Of a stretch of DNA of 45,245 nt, positions 28,292 through 35,937 are shown piece after piece; the stretch's first letter is position 1; each line of letters starts with the position of its first letter. The notes under the pieces were generated by a model. It did not search any database. It saw only the letters and a program-made list of their open reading frames with translations, and was not told the DNA's origin. Origin of the DNA: an uncultured Pelagibacteraceae bacterium (lineage in GTDB: Bacteria; Pseudomonadota; Alphaproteobacteria; Pelagibacterales; Pelagibacteraceae). The stretch is taken from NCBI GenBank assembly GCA_902554785.1, contig CACDQG010000001.1:1-45245 (forward strand), given 5' to 3'. The position numbers and the translations under genes are program-made.

Positions 28292-28297
28292 TATAAC
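28292..28297 (+). promoter_or_regulatory. Possible -10 element of the MarR-response regulator-kinase operon
   Basis: TATAAC ends 8 bp before the ATG of the MarR gene, which would give a practically leaderless transcript (start near 28304). No convincing -35 is seen at 16-18 bp. Confidence 0.3.
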
Positions 28298-28305
28298 TTA
28301 CCATT

Positions 28306-28746
28306 ATGAAAGATTTGTTATATCTCAAGGATGATCAAATAAAAGAGTTTATTCAGCTCCTTTACTATGCTTACAGAGAAACCTTCTCTGATCCAAGAGA
28401 AATATTGCAAAAAAAATTTTTTGGACCTGCTCATTTAAGGGCCTTACATCTAATTGAAAGAAATCCTGGAATAAACTTAGGTGAATTAATTTTTAAATTA
28501 AAAGTAACTAAACAAAGTCTTAACAGAGTTTTACGAGATTTAATTAAGTCTAAAATGATAAAGCAAATACAGGATGAAAACGATACTAGAAAAAAAAACT
28601 TATTTTTAGATAAGGAGGGTAAGATTTTTTTTGAAACAGTATATAATTCTCAAAAAAGAAGAATATTTAATGCACTTAAAAATTCAAGTTCAGACTCTGT
28701 TATTAAGTTTAAAAATGTTTTAAAAAAGATAATTGATGGAAAATAA
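28306..28746 (+). CDS. MarR-family transcriptional regulator (PetP-like)
   Basis: Winged-helix protein of 146 residues. The helix-turn-helix is in NPGINLGELIFKLKVTKQSLNRVLRDLIKSKMI, and the wing in QIQDENDTRKKNLFLDKEGK, both standard MarR features. It lies directly upstream of and probably overlaps an OmpR-type response regulator, the same gene order as petP-petR in Rhodobacter and relatives, so it is probably the PetP counterpart. Its target and ligand cannot be read from sequence. It is divergent from ilvE with 76 bp between starts. Confidence 0.88.
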   Translation: MKDLLYLKDDQIKEFIQLLYYAYRETFSDPREILQKKFFGPAHLRALHLIERNPGINLGELIFKLKVTKQSLNRVLRDLIKSKMIKQIQDENDTRKKNLFLDKEGKIFFETVYNSQKRRIFNALKNSSSDSVIKFKNVLKKIIDGK

Positions 28747-29413
28747 TAAAATGCATATTTTAGTTGTTGACGATGATGATAGAATTAGAAATCTTTTAAA
28801 AGATTATCTTTCTGAAAATCAATACATAGTTTCTACTGCCGAGAATGCTGATCAAGCAAAAAAAAAACTGGAATATCTTAAATATGATATTCTAATATTA
28901 GACGTCATGATGCCTGGTAAAAATGGATACGATTTAACAAGAGAAATAAAAAAACAGATAAAAGTACCTATTATTTTATTAACTGCTAAAGGCGAAGTAG
29001 AGAATAGGATTAAGGGTTTAGAGATAGGTGCAGATGATTATATTGGAAAACCTTTTGAACCAAAAGAGTTACTTTTAAGAATTAAAAATATAATAAAAAA
29101 TAATTCAAAAATTAATCTGAATTCTAAGTATTTGATAGGAAATGCTAAAATAGATTTAAATAAAATGACTGTTAATCTAAATAAAAAAAATAGAAAAATT
29201 AATAATACTGAAAAAAAAGTTCTAATAGAAATGCTATCAAATCCTGGCAAAACTTATTCTAGGGAAGAAATCAGTAGAGTTTCTGGTATTAGTCAAGAAC
29301 GTTCAATAGATGTTATGATAACAAGATTAAGACAAAAATTGGAAATTAATCCAAAAAATCCAAAATATTTACAAACTATTAGAGGTTCTGGCTATGTTCT
29401 CTGGATTGAATAG
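28736..29413 (+). CDS. OmpR/PhoB-family response regulator (PetR-like)
   Basis: Two-domain regulator. The receiver has the acidic pocket VVDDDD, the phospho-acceptor Asp56 in LILDVMMPG, the switch Thr in LLTAKG and Lys in IGKPFEP. The C-terminal winged-helix DNA-binding domain ends with the PhoB-type block ERSIDVMITRLRQKLEINP and TIRGSGYVLW. Start: ATG at 28736 overlaps the MarR gene by 11 bp; ATG at 28751 (MHILVVDDDD) is an alternative just after the MarR stop. It overlaps the histidine kinase gene by 20 bp and is its presumed partner. Confidence 0.93.
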   Translation: MENNKMHILVVDDDDRIRNLLKDYLSENQYIVSTAENADQAKKKLEYLKYDILILDVMMPGKNGYDLTREIKKQIKVPIILLTAKGEVENRIKGLEIGADDYIGKPFEPKELLLRIKNIIKNNSKINLNSKYLIGNAKIDLNKMTVNLNKKNRKINNTEKKVLIEMLSNPGKTYSREEISRVSGISQERSIDVMITRLRQKLEINPKNPKYLQTIRGSGYVLWIE

Positions 29414-30710
29414 ATTTATAAAATTTTTTTTACCTAAAAGATTATTTTACAGAGCCTTAATAATTGTAGCTGCTCCAACAATAATACTTCAACTTATTAT
29501 AACTATAGTTTTTTATGATAGTATTTGGATTAAAGCAAATAAAAATACCACTAGAGCATTGGTGGCTCAGCTTAAAACGATTGTAGAAGTTTATCAAAAT
29601 GATAAAAAAAATTTAGATTTCTTTACCGATAGTTACAAAAATAATTTTAATTTTGAGATCGGTATTAATCAAAATGAATTTCCAAACATTTCTGGAGAAA
29701 GAAAGTTTAGTCCAATGGATAGGTCTCTTAGAAGAGAATTAAAATCAACTTTTGGTACCAACAATTATTGGTTTAGCACCTCAAAATTTAAAAATGCAGT
29801 CGAAATTAAAATTAGATCTGAAAATGAGGTTATTGAATTTTTAGTTCCTAAAGAGATGGTGTCGGCTTCTTCAGTAAGATTATTTGTTCTTTGGACAACT
29901 TTGCCCTCGATAGTATTAATAATAATAGCTTTAATATTTCTTAAAAACCAAACCAGACCATTAGTGAAATTAGCTAAAGCTGCAGAAAGATTTGGTAAAG
30001 GCGATTACGTAAATGATTTTAGACCATCTGGCGCTCAAGAGATCAGAAAGGCTGCTTATGAGTTTGATAGAATGGCAAAAAGAATCAATCGCCACTTAAA
30101 CCAAAGATCAGAAATGTTATCAGGAATTAGTCACGATTTGAGAACCCCTCTCACAAGATTAAAATTACAACTTGCAATGTTGAATCAAAAAGATTTATCA
30201 GAAAAAATGTCTAAAGATATAGATGAGATGGAAAAAATGTTAAATGATTACCTTCAGTTTTCGAAAACTCAGTCACAAGAGGGAACTAGCGATATAGAGT
30301 TATCTAAATTATTTAAAGAAATCGAAAAAAATTTTAATAATAAAAATTTAAGAATTTCTCATGAAGAGAGTATTTTCTTGAAAGGTAGATCTACAGCTTT
30401 AAAAAGATCTTTTGAAAATATAATACAAAATGGTCTTTTGTACGGTCAAAAAGTTTTTGTTAAAATACAAAAGAGTTCTAATAGGGCATTAATTATAATT
30501 GAAGATGATGGACCAGGTATACCGGAAGATCAGTACAAAAACGTTTTTAAACCTTTTTTTAGACTAGATAAAAGCAGAAGTTTAAACCAATCTGGCGTAG
30601 GTTTAGGGCTCGCAATTGTAGAAGATGTAATAAATTCTCATGGAGGAAACATTCAGCTAGGGGTTAGTAGTTTGAACGGCCTTCAAGTTAAGGTTTCTTT
30701 ACCTTTTTAA
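29394..30710 (+). CDS. EnvZ-type sensor histidine kinase
   Basis: Inner-membrane sensor of 438 residues. Membrane segments at about 20-42 and 161-183 enclose a periplasmic domain of roughly 118 residues. HAMP (about 184-235), HisKA with phospho-acceptor His247 in GISHDLRTPLTR, and a HATPase_c domain follow (N box IIQNGLLYG, G1 EDDGPGIPE, G2 GVGLGLAI). The NR-like architecture and sequence match EnvZ-family kinases. The periplasmic domain has no recognisable ligand fold, so the stimulus is unknown. It overlaps its response regulator by 20 bp and the convergent ubiK gene by 23 bp. Confidence 0.93.
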   Translation: MFSGLNRFIKFFLPKRLFYRALIIVAAPTIILQLIITIVFYDSIWIKANKNTTRALVAQLKTIVEVYQNDKKNLDFFTDSYKNNFNFEIGINQNEFPNISGERKFSPMDRSLRRELKSTFGTNNYWFSTSKFKNAVEIKIRSENEVIEFLVPKEMVSASSVRLFVLWTTLPSIVLIIIALIFLKNQTRPLVKLAKAAERFGKGDYVNDFRPSGAQEIRKAAYEFDRMAKRINRHLNQRSEMLSGISHDLRTPLTRLKLQLAMLNQKDLSEKMSKDIDEMEKMLNDYLQFSKTQSQEGTSDIELSKLFKEIEKNFNNKNLRISHEESIFLKGRSTALKRSFENIIQNGLLYGQKVFVKIQKSSNRALIIIEDDGPGIPEDQYKNVFKPFFRLDKSRSLNQSGVGLGLAIVEDVINSHGGNIQLGVSSLNGLQVKVSLPF

Positions 30711-30930
30711 ATTTTTTTTTTTTTAATTTTTGAATTATTGTTTCTTGTTTTTGTACAATTTTTTTTAGTACCTCAAACTCTTCTCTTGATACAAAATTTA
30801 ATTTTCTTACAAGTTCATCTTTTTTAAATTTAAGATCAGTTTTAATCTCTTTTTTTATATCTCTTGATGTCAAAATACCGTTTTCAATTAAAGTGGATAG
30901 AGTTTTAAAAAATTTTTCTGAATTACTCAT
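30688..30930 (-). CDS. ubiK: UbiK/BMFP-family ubiquinone accessory factor
   Basis: Small protein of 80 residues: helical N-terminus (SEKFFKTLSTLIENGI), a charged middle, and a C-terminal coiled coil in VSREEFEVLKKIVQKQETII, the hallmark of the BMFP (YqiC) family. In gammaproteobacteria UbiK helps organise aerobic ubiquinone synthesis; some relatives promote membrane fusion in vitro. In alphaproteobacteria this gene is typically divergent from lgt, as here (51-bp spacer). The last residues are nearly all lysine, encoded by an A-tract (13 consecutive T on the plus strand at 30712-30724). The 3' end overlaps the kinase gene. Confidence 0.8.
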   Translation of the reverse strand: MSNSEKFFKTLSTLIENGILTSRDIKKEIKTDLKFKKDELVRKLNFVSREEFEVLKKIVQKQETIIQKLKKKKFKKVKKP

Positions 30931-30981
30931 TCCTCATCTTATTTGATAGAAATCATAATTTCAAATATGATATAAGAAAAT

Positions 30982-31776
30982 ATGTATACACATAATTTAG
31001 ATCCTATTCTATTCGATTTAGGGATTATAACAATAAGGTGGTATTCTCTCGCGTATATCTTTGGAATATTTATCGGTTGGTGGTATGGAAAAAGAATAAT
31101 TATAAATAGATTAGCAATTAGCCGGCAAAGTTTTGATATTAAAAGATTTGATGATTTAATAACTTATTTAATTATTTCTATTTTAGTCGGTGGAAGAATC
31201 GGTTATGTAATTTTTTATAATTTTGACTACTATTTTAGCAATCCTTTAGACGTTGTTAAAATTTGGCAGGGCGGAATGTCTTTTCACGGAGCTTTAATTG
31301 GTATTATATTGGGAACGTATATTTTCTCAATAAAAAATAAACTTAGTACTTTATTTTTTTTAGACGTAGTTGCGTGCGTTTCGCCAATAGGAATTTTTTT
31401 TGGACGAATTGCTAACTTCATAAATGGAGAGCTTGTTGGTAAAGTTACTGATGTTTATTGGGGAGTTATATTTCCACAATTTGATTTATTGCCTAGACAT
31501 CCATCACAAATATACGAAGCTTTATTGGAAGGTTTAGTTTTATTTATTATTTTAAACTTAATGGTTTATAAAAAAAATTATAAAGTAGGAAAATGTTCTT
31601 ACATGTTCTTAATTTATTATGGATCATTCAGAATTTTTTCTGAGTTCTTCAGAGAACCTGATGTTCAATTAGGATATATATTTAACTTACTTAGTATGGG
31701 CACAATATTAAGTTTTACTATGATTGTATTTGGTTTAATTATGTTTAATTTTTTAAAAAACAAAAATGAAATCTAA
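30982..31776 (+). CDS. lgt: Lgt, prolipoprotein diacylglyceryl transferase
   Basis: Polytopic inner-membrane enzyme that moves diacylglycerol from phosphatidylglycerol to the lipobox cysteine of prolipoproteins. Family motifs are IRWYSLAYIFGIFIGWWYG, GGRIGYVIFYN, GGMSFHGALIG, the signature GRIANFINGELVGKVTD, and RHPSQIYEALLEG. FREPDVQLGYIF lies near the C-terminus. With 264 residues it is normal. Its end overlaps the next methyltransferase gene by 11 bp. Confidence 0.96.
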   Translation: MYTHNLDPILFDLGIITIRWYSLAYIFGIFIGWWYGKRIIINRLAISRQSFDIKRFDDLITYLIISILVGGRIGYVIFYNFDYYFSNPLDVVKIWQGGMSFHGALIGIILGTYIFSIKNKLSTLFFLDVVACVSPIGIFFGRIANFINGELVGKVTDVYWGVIFPQFDLLPRHPSQIYEALLEGLVLFIILNLMVYKKNYKVGKCSYMFLIYYGSFRIFSEFFREPDVQLGYIFNLLSMGTILSFTMIVFGLIMFNFLKNKNEI

Positions 31777-32824
31777 TCTAAAATTCTTTAAAAAATTTAA
31801 AAGCTTACCAGTAGATAAATTTTTTTATAATGTTCTTTATGATAAAAAAGATGGATACTATTCAGTTCAAGATCCTTTTGGAAGTAAAGGAGACTTTTTA
31901 ACCTCTCCGAAAATATCAAAATTATTTTCAGAAATGATTGCTATTTGGATAATTTATACTTGGGAAATCTTTGGAAAGCCAAAAAATTTTAACATCATAG
32001 AACTTGGCCCTGGAGATGGTGACTTAATTAAAGTAATTCTCAAAGTCTTTAAAAAATTTCCATACTTTAACTCAGTAAAAAAAATTTATCTTTATGAGGA
32101 AAGTAATTTTTTAAAGAAATTACAAAAGAAAACTTTAAAATCTGAGAAGGTTGAATGGATAAATAATTTTAATAAGATAAAAAAAGGTCCAGTTGTGTTT
32201 TTTGGTAATGAATTTTTAGATGCACTGCCAATAAAACAATTTAAGAAGGAAAAAAATAATCTTTATGAAAAATATTTAATTTTAGATAAAAAAAAAAAAA
32301 TAAAAGAAGTTTATTTCCATGCAAGTGCAAGTGATCTGAAAGTTATCAGCTCTTTTAAAACTTTAAAAAATTTGAAATTTATTGAGTTTCCCAAAATGGG
32401 TTTTAATGAATTAGGTAAAGTTGTTCAAAAAGTCTCTAAATTGAATGGATGTATATTAATTATTGATTATGGATACTTAAAACCCAATAATCAAAATACT
32501 TTACAATCTGTATATAAACACAAAAAAAATAAACTTTTCGATAATTTAGGAAAAGCGGACGTAACTTCTCATGTTAATTTTGCTCTACTTAAAGAATTTT
32601 ATACAAAAAATAATTTGAAAGTAAAAAAAACTATTACACAAGGAAAATTTTTAAAGAAGATGGGTATTATAAAAAGAGCAGAAATAGTTGAAAAAAAAAT
32701 GAAATTTGACGAGAAAACTAATCTTTATTACAGACTTAAACGATTATTAAGTTCGAGGTCGATGGGAGATCTTTTTAAAGTCTCGTTGGCTTACAAGTTT
32801 AAGAGCAACAAATATCAAATTTAA
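31766..32824 (+). CDS. NDUFAF7/MidA-family SAM-dependent methyltransferase
   Basis: Homologue of mitochondrial NDUFAF7, which methylates an arginine of complex I subunit NDUFS2 during assembly. In bacteria the family (COG1565) is presumed to be a protein arginine methyltransferase, unproven for this gene. Visible features are DKKDGYYSVQDPFGSKGDFL and TSPKISKLFSEMIAIW at the N-terminus, SAM motif I ELGPGDGDL at 79-87, the family-specific FFGNEFLDALPIKQF, and the C-terminal CILIIDYGYL and GKADVTSHVNF. It sits between lgt and pgeF in an arrangement common in alphaproteobacteria, overlapping lgt by 11 bp. Confidence 0.9.
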   Translation: MKSNLKFFKKFKSLPVDKFFYNVLYDKKDGYYSVQDPFGSKGDFLTSPKISKLFSEMIAIWIIYTWEIFGKPKNFNIIELGPGDGDLIKVILKVFKKFPYFNSVKKIYLYEESNFLKKLQKKTLKSEKVEWINNFNKIKKGPVVFFGNEFLDALPIKQFKKEKNNLYEKYLILDKKKKIKEVYFHASASDLKVISSFKTLKNLKFIEFPKMGFNELGKVVQKVSKLNGCILIIDYGYLKPNNQNTLQSVYKHKKNKLFDNLGKADVTSHVNFALLKEFYTKNNLKVKKTITQGKFLKKMGIIKRAEIVEKKMKFDEKTNLYYRLKRLLSSRSMGDLFKVSLAYKFKSNKYQI

Positions 32825-32827
32825 TTA

Positions 32828-33580
32828 ATGATTTACTCTAAGAAATTAAAGACATTTAAATTAATCAAACATTGTTTTTTTACAAGAAAAGGGGGTTTTT
32901 CTAAAGATATTTATAAAAGTTTAAATTGCGGAAAAGGTTCAAGAGATAAAAAGAAAAATGTTTTAAAAAATTTAGGATTAGTATCAAAAATAATCGGAGT
33001 AAGAAAAGAGAATTTAATTTTAATGCATCAAACGCATAGCAGTAGAGTTACGAAGATCAATAATACTAATAAAAGAAAAAAAATTAATGCAGATGCTATG
33101 ATCACAAACACAAGAGGATTAGCTTTAGCTGTAGTAACTGCAGATTGCGTGCCTATCTTAATTTATGATAAAGAAAATGGTATAGTAGGTTGTATACATG
33201 CTGGCTGGAAGGGAGCAATAGCAGATATAATAAAGAAAACAATTATTACAATTAAAAAATTAAACAAAAAAAACAGAATTTATGCAAGTGTAGGCCCGTG
33301 TATTGGAAAAAAAAGTTATGAAGTTGATACAAAATTTTTTAAAAATTTTACGAAAAAATCAAGGAAGAATAAAATATATTTCTCAAAAAAAAATAAGAAC
33401 AAAATGTTGTTCAATTTAAGAAAATTTGTGGCTGATAAGCTTTTAGCATTAGGAGTTTCAGTAGACCACATTAATCGTGATACTTTTAAGGATAAGAATA
33501 ACTTTTTTAGCTACAGAAGGTCAACTATCCTAAAGCAAAGGGATTATGGAAGGTGTATTTCAGTAATTAGAGTAGTTTAG
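32828..33580 (+). CDS. pgeF: PgeF (YfiH) peptidoglycan editing factor / laccase-domain protein
   Basis: Member of the YfiH/LACC1 family. In E. coli it hydrolyses aberrant L-Ser-containing peptidoglycan precursors, while other members have purine nucleoside or polyphenol activities. The metal ligands are present: His70 (HQTHSSRV), Cys107 (TADCVPI) and His124 (IHAGWKG). The tail FFSYRRST and GRCISVIRV also matches. The 250-residue length is normal. It starts 3 bp after the NDUFAF7-type gene. The peptidoglycan-editing name follows family knowledge, not a residue unique to this copy. Confidence 0.92.
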   Translation: MIYSKKLKTFKLIKHCFFTRKGGFSKDIYKSLNCGKGSRDKKKNVLKNLGLVSKIIGVRKENLILMHQTHSSRVTKINNTNKRKKINADAMITNTRGLALAVVTADCVPILIYDKENGIVGCIHAGWKGAIADIIKKTIITIKKLNKKNRIYASVGPCIGKKSYEVDTKFFKNFTKKSRKNKIYFSKKNKNKMLFNLRKFVADKLLALGVSVDHINRDTFKDKNNFFSYRRSTILKQRDYGRCISVIRVV

Positions 33581-33587
33581 ATTAAAT

Positions 33588-33616
33588 TTGAAAATCTCAA
33601 CAAATAATTGTATAAG
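33588..33616 (+). promoter_or_regulatory. Promoter of prs
   Basis: TTGAAA (33588-33593) and TATAAG (33611-33616) are separated by 17 bp. Initiation near 33623 would leave only about 5 nt before the prs ATG, with no Shine-Dalgarno. Confidence 0.55.
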
Positions 33617-33627
33617 TAATTAATTTC

Positions 33628-34560
33628 ATGAAAATTTTATCTGGAACTAGTAATTTAAAGCTGAGTAAAAATATTTCTAAAAATCTTAAACTTAAATTAA
33701 TAAATACGAATATCAAAAGATTTGCAGACGGTGAAATTTATATTGAAATAAATGAAAACATAAGAGGAAATAGTGTTTTTGTTATTCAATCTACGTCAAA
33801 TCCAGCAAATGATAATATTATGGAATTATTGCTGGTAATTGATGCGCTTAAAAGATCATCAGCAAAAACAATTACTGCAGTAATCCCTTATTTTGGTTAC
33901 GCAAGACAAGACAGAAAAGTTGCTCCGAGAACATCAATCTCTGCAAAAGTAATAGCAAATTTAATATCCAATGCTGGAGCTACAAGAGTAGTAACTGTTG
34001 ATCTGCACGCTGGACAAATTCAAGGTTTCTTTGATATGCCAGTAGATAATTTATATACTGCTCCTTTATTCTCAAAATATATTAAAAAAAAATTTAGCTC
34101 AAAAAAATTAATTTGTGTATCACCAGATGTTGGGGGAGTTGCAAGAACTAGAGCTTTGGCTACGAGAATTAAAGCAGATTTAGCAATTATTGACAAAAGA
34201 CGACCAGCGCCAGGAAAATCTGAAGTTATGAATATTATTGGTGATGTGGAAAATAAGACTTGTATTATAGTCGATGACATAATTGACAGTGGAGGAACAA
34301 TTGTTAATGCAGTAGAAGCATTAAAAAAAAGCGGAGCTAATGAGGTCTATGTTTTTATAACACACGCTGTATTAAGTGGAAATGCAGTAAAAAAAATTAA
34401 GAATTCCAAAATTAAAAAATTAATTATAACTGATACAATTGATAACTCTCAAAAGATTAAAAACAACAATAAAATTGAGGTGTTATCTATTGCCTCACTA
34501 ATGTCAGAAGCAATTAAAAGAATAGCAAATTCAAACTCTGTGTCAGATTTATTTAATTAA
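33628..34560 (+). CDS. prs: Prs, ribose-phosphate pyrophosphokinase
   Basis: Makes PRPP from ribose 5-phosphate and ATP, feeding purine, pyrimidine, histidine, tryptophan and NAD synthesis. Characteristic stretches are RFADGEIYIEINENIRG, VIPYFGYARQDRK (the flexible loop with Arg/Asp), VTVDLHAGQIQGFFDMPVDN, the KRR of the regulatory flexible region (IDKRRPAPGKSEV) and the PRPP-binding loop IVDDIIDSGGTI. At 310 residues it is full length. It is followed by rplY, pth and ychF, a common proteobacterial order, but a separate promoter stands in front of rplY. Confidence 0.97.
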   Translation: MKILSGTSNLKLSKNISKNLKLKLINTNIKRFADGEIYIEINENIRGNSVFVIQSTSNPANDNIMELLLVIDALKRSSAKTITAVIPYFGYARQDRKVAPRTSISAKVIANLISNAGATRVVTVDLHAGQIQGFFDMPVDNLYTAPLFSKYIKKKFSSKKLICVSPDVGGVARTRALATRIKADLAIIDKRRPAPGKSEVMNIIGDVENKTCIIVDDIIDSGGTIVNAVEALKKSGANEVYVFITHAVLSGNAVKKIKNSKIKKLIITDTIDNSQKIKNNNKIEVLSIASLMSEAIKRIANSNSVSDLFN

Positions 34561-34563
34561 CAC

Positions 34564-34592
34564 TTGTTTTAATTGAGTTCTTAAGTTATATA
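34564..34592 (+). promoter_or_regulatory. Promoter of rplY-pth-ychF
   Basis: TTGTTT (34564-34569) and TATATA (34587-34592) are 17 bp apart in the 49-bp spacer between prs and rplY. Initiation near 34599 gives a leader of about 11 nt. Confidence 0.5.
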
Positions 34593-34609
34593 CCCTTTTC
34601 AATTAAATT

Positions 34610-35359
34610 ATGAGTAATCTTAAAGCAACAAAAAGAGAGAATTTGACTTCCGGCTCAAACAATAAACTAAGAGCTGATGGATTTATACCAGCCGTTTTAT
34701 ATGGAGGCAAAGATCCTAATAAAAGCATATCGGTCAGTAAAAAAGAATTATCGAATATAATAAATTCAGATACTTTTTTATCTAAAGTTTTGGAATTAGA
34801 ACTTGATGGAAAAAAAGAAAAAGTAATTCCAAGAGAAGTTTCTTATAATGTAGTTTCTGAGGAACCAATTCATATAGACTTCATGAGAATTGTTTCTGGG
34901 AAAAAAATAATTCTAGAAATTCCTGTAAAATTTATAAATCATTCAGACTCCCCAGGATTAAAACGTGGTGGGGTATTAAACATTGTAAGAAGAAAAGTAG
35001 AACTAAAATGTCCTGCAGAAAATATACCTGACGAGATAATCGTAGACTTAACAGGAACAGATATTGGTACGAGTATAAAAATTTCATCTGTAAATTTACC
35101 AGAAAGTGTAATTCCAACAATTACAGATAGAGATTTCGTTGTAGCTACAGTTGCGGCTCCAACTGTTATTAAAGAACCTGAAAAACCAGCTGAAGAAGTA
35201 CCTGTTGAGGGTGCTGAGGGTGAAGCTCCAGCAGAAGCAGATGCAGCCGGCAAAGACGGAGAAGCTCAGAAGAAAGACGACAAAGCCAAAGAAGGTGGTG
35301 CAGACAAAAAACCTGAAGAGAAAAAAACTGCTGAAAAAAAACCCGCTGAAAAAAAATAA
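34610..35359 (+). CDS. rplY: Ribosomal protein bL25 (CTC/TL5 form) with charged C-terminal tail
   Basis: Binds 5S rRNA in the large subunit. The L25 domain spans about residues 1-95 (NKLRADGFIPAVLYGGKDPN and SYNVVSEEPIHIDFMRI). The second beta domain of the CTC form spans about 96-185 (RGGVLNIVRRKVELKCPAE, ITDRDFVVATV). Beyond about residue 188 a low-complexity Ala/Glu/Lys/Pro tail of about 60 residues follows; such tails occur in alphaproteobacterial L25 but vary in length. It is followed by pth after 5 bp. Confidence 0.94.
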   Translation: MSNLKATKRENLTSGSNNKLRADGFIPAVLYGGKDPNKSISVSKKELSNIINSDTFLSKVLELELDGKKEKVIPREVSYNVVSEEPIHIDFMRIVSGKKIILEIPVKFINHSDSPGLKRGGVLNIVRRKVELKCPAENIPDEIIVDLTGTDIGTSIKISSVNLPESVIPTITDRDFVVATVAAPTVIKEPEKPAEEVPVEGAEGEAPAEADAAGKDGEAQKKDDKAKEGGADKKPEEKKTAEKKPAEKK

Positions 35360-35364
35360 TAAAT

Positions 35365-35937
35365 ATGCTTTTACTAGTTGGACTAGGAAATCCAGGCTCT
35401 AATTTTACGAATACAAGACATAATATAGGTTTTAAGATAATTGATGCTATAAACGCACACTTCAAACTTTCAAAACAAAAACCGAAGTTTAAGGGACTTT
35501 TAACTACTGGAAGTATTGATGAAAAAAAAATTTATGCTATTAAGCCTCTTACGTTCATGAATAATTCTGGCACAGCAATCAAAGAACTTATAGATTATTT
35601 TAAAATTGATGCGAAAGATGTTATTGTTTTTCACGATGATATGGATATAGATTTTGGCAAGATAAAAGCTAAAGTCGGTGGAAGTAGCGCAGGTCATAAC
35701 GGAATAGAATCAATAGATAAGTTCATAGGTAAAGATTACTCAAGAGTAAGAATAGGAATAGGTCATCCAAAACAAAAGAAAAAAGTTAATAATCATGTAC
35801 TTGAAGACTTTAAAGAAGATGAAGAGGAAAAAATTAAAGAAATAACTGAAAATATTGTTAAACAAATTCCAACCCTAATCGATAGAAAAATCGATTTATT
35901 TTCAAGTAAAGTGAATCAAAATCTTAATGGGATTTAA
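35365..35937 (+). CDS. pth: Pth, peptidyl-tRNA hydrolase
   Basis: Releases tRNA from stalled peptidyl-tRNA. The N-terminal LLVGLGNPGSNFTNTRHNIG contains the catalytic His (in TRHNIG). KPLTFMNNSG, VFHDDMDIDFGKIK with the conserved Asp, and GGSSAGHNGIESI complete the active-site groove. The length of 190 residues is typical. It is in an rplY-pth-ychF operon and overlaps ychF by 11 bp. Confidence 0.96.
   Translation: MLLLVGLGNPGSNFTNTRHNIGFKIIDAINAHFKLSKQKPKFKGLLTTGSIDEKKIYAIKPLTFMNNSGTAIKELIDYFKIDAKDVIVFHDDMDIDFGKIKAKVGGSSAGHNGIESIDKFIGKDYSRVRIGIGHPKQKKKVNNHVLEDFKEDEEEKIKEITENIVKQIPTLIDRKIDLFSSKVNQNLNGI

Noticed and set aside
28230-28305. Riboswitch or attenuator upstream of ilvE or the MarR gene
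   Set aside because: The spacer is 76 bp of A/T-rich sequence with no conserved aptamer blocks, no leader peptide rich in Leu/Ile/Val codons and no hairpins.
28230-28328. Upstream extension of IlvE by 33 residues
   Set aside because: The added residues are absent from the family and would overlap the divergent MarR gene; the start at 28229 gives normal length.
32828-33580. Multicopper laccase activity for the YfiH-family gene
   Set aside because: The 'laccase domain' label is historical; the visible His/Cys residues match the YfiH single-metal hydrolase site, not a multicopper oxidase.
34932-35465. Overlapping frames opposite and alongside the rplY tail
   Set aside because: Open only because the low-complexity GCA/GAA codons lack stops in other frames.
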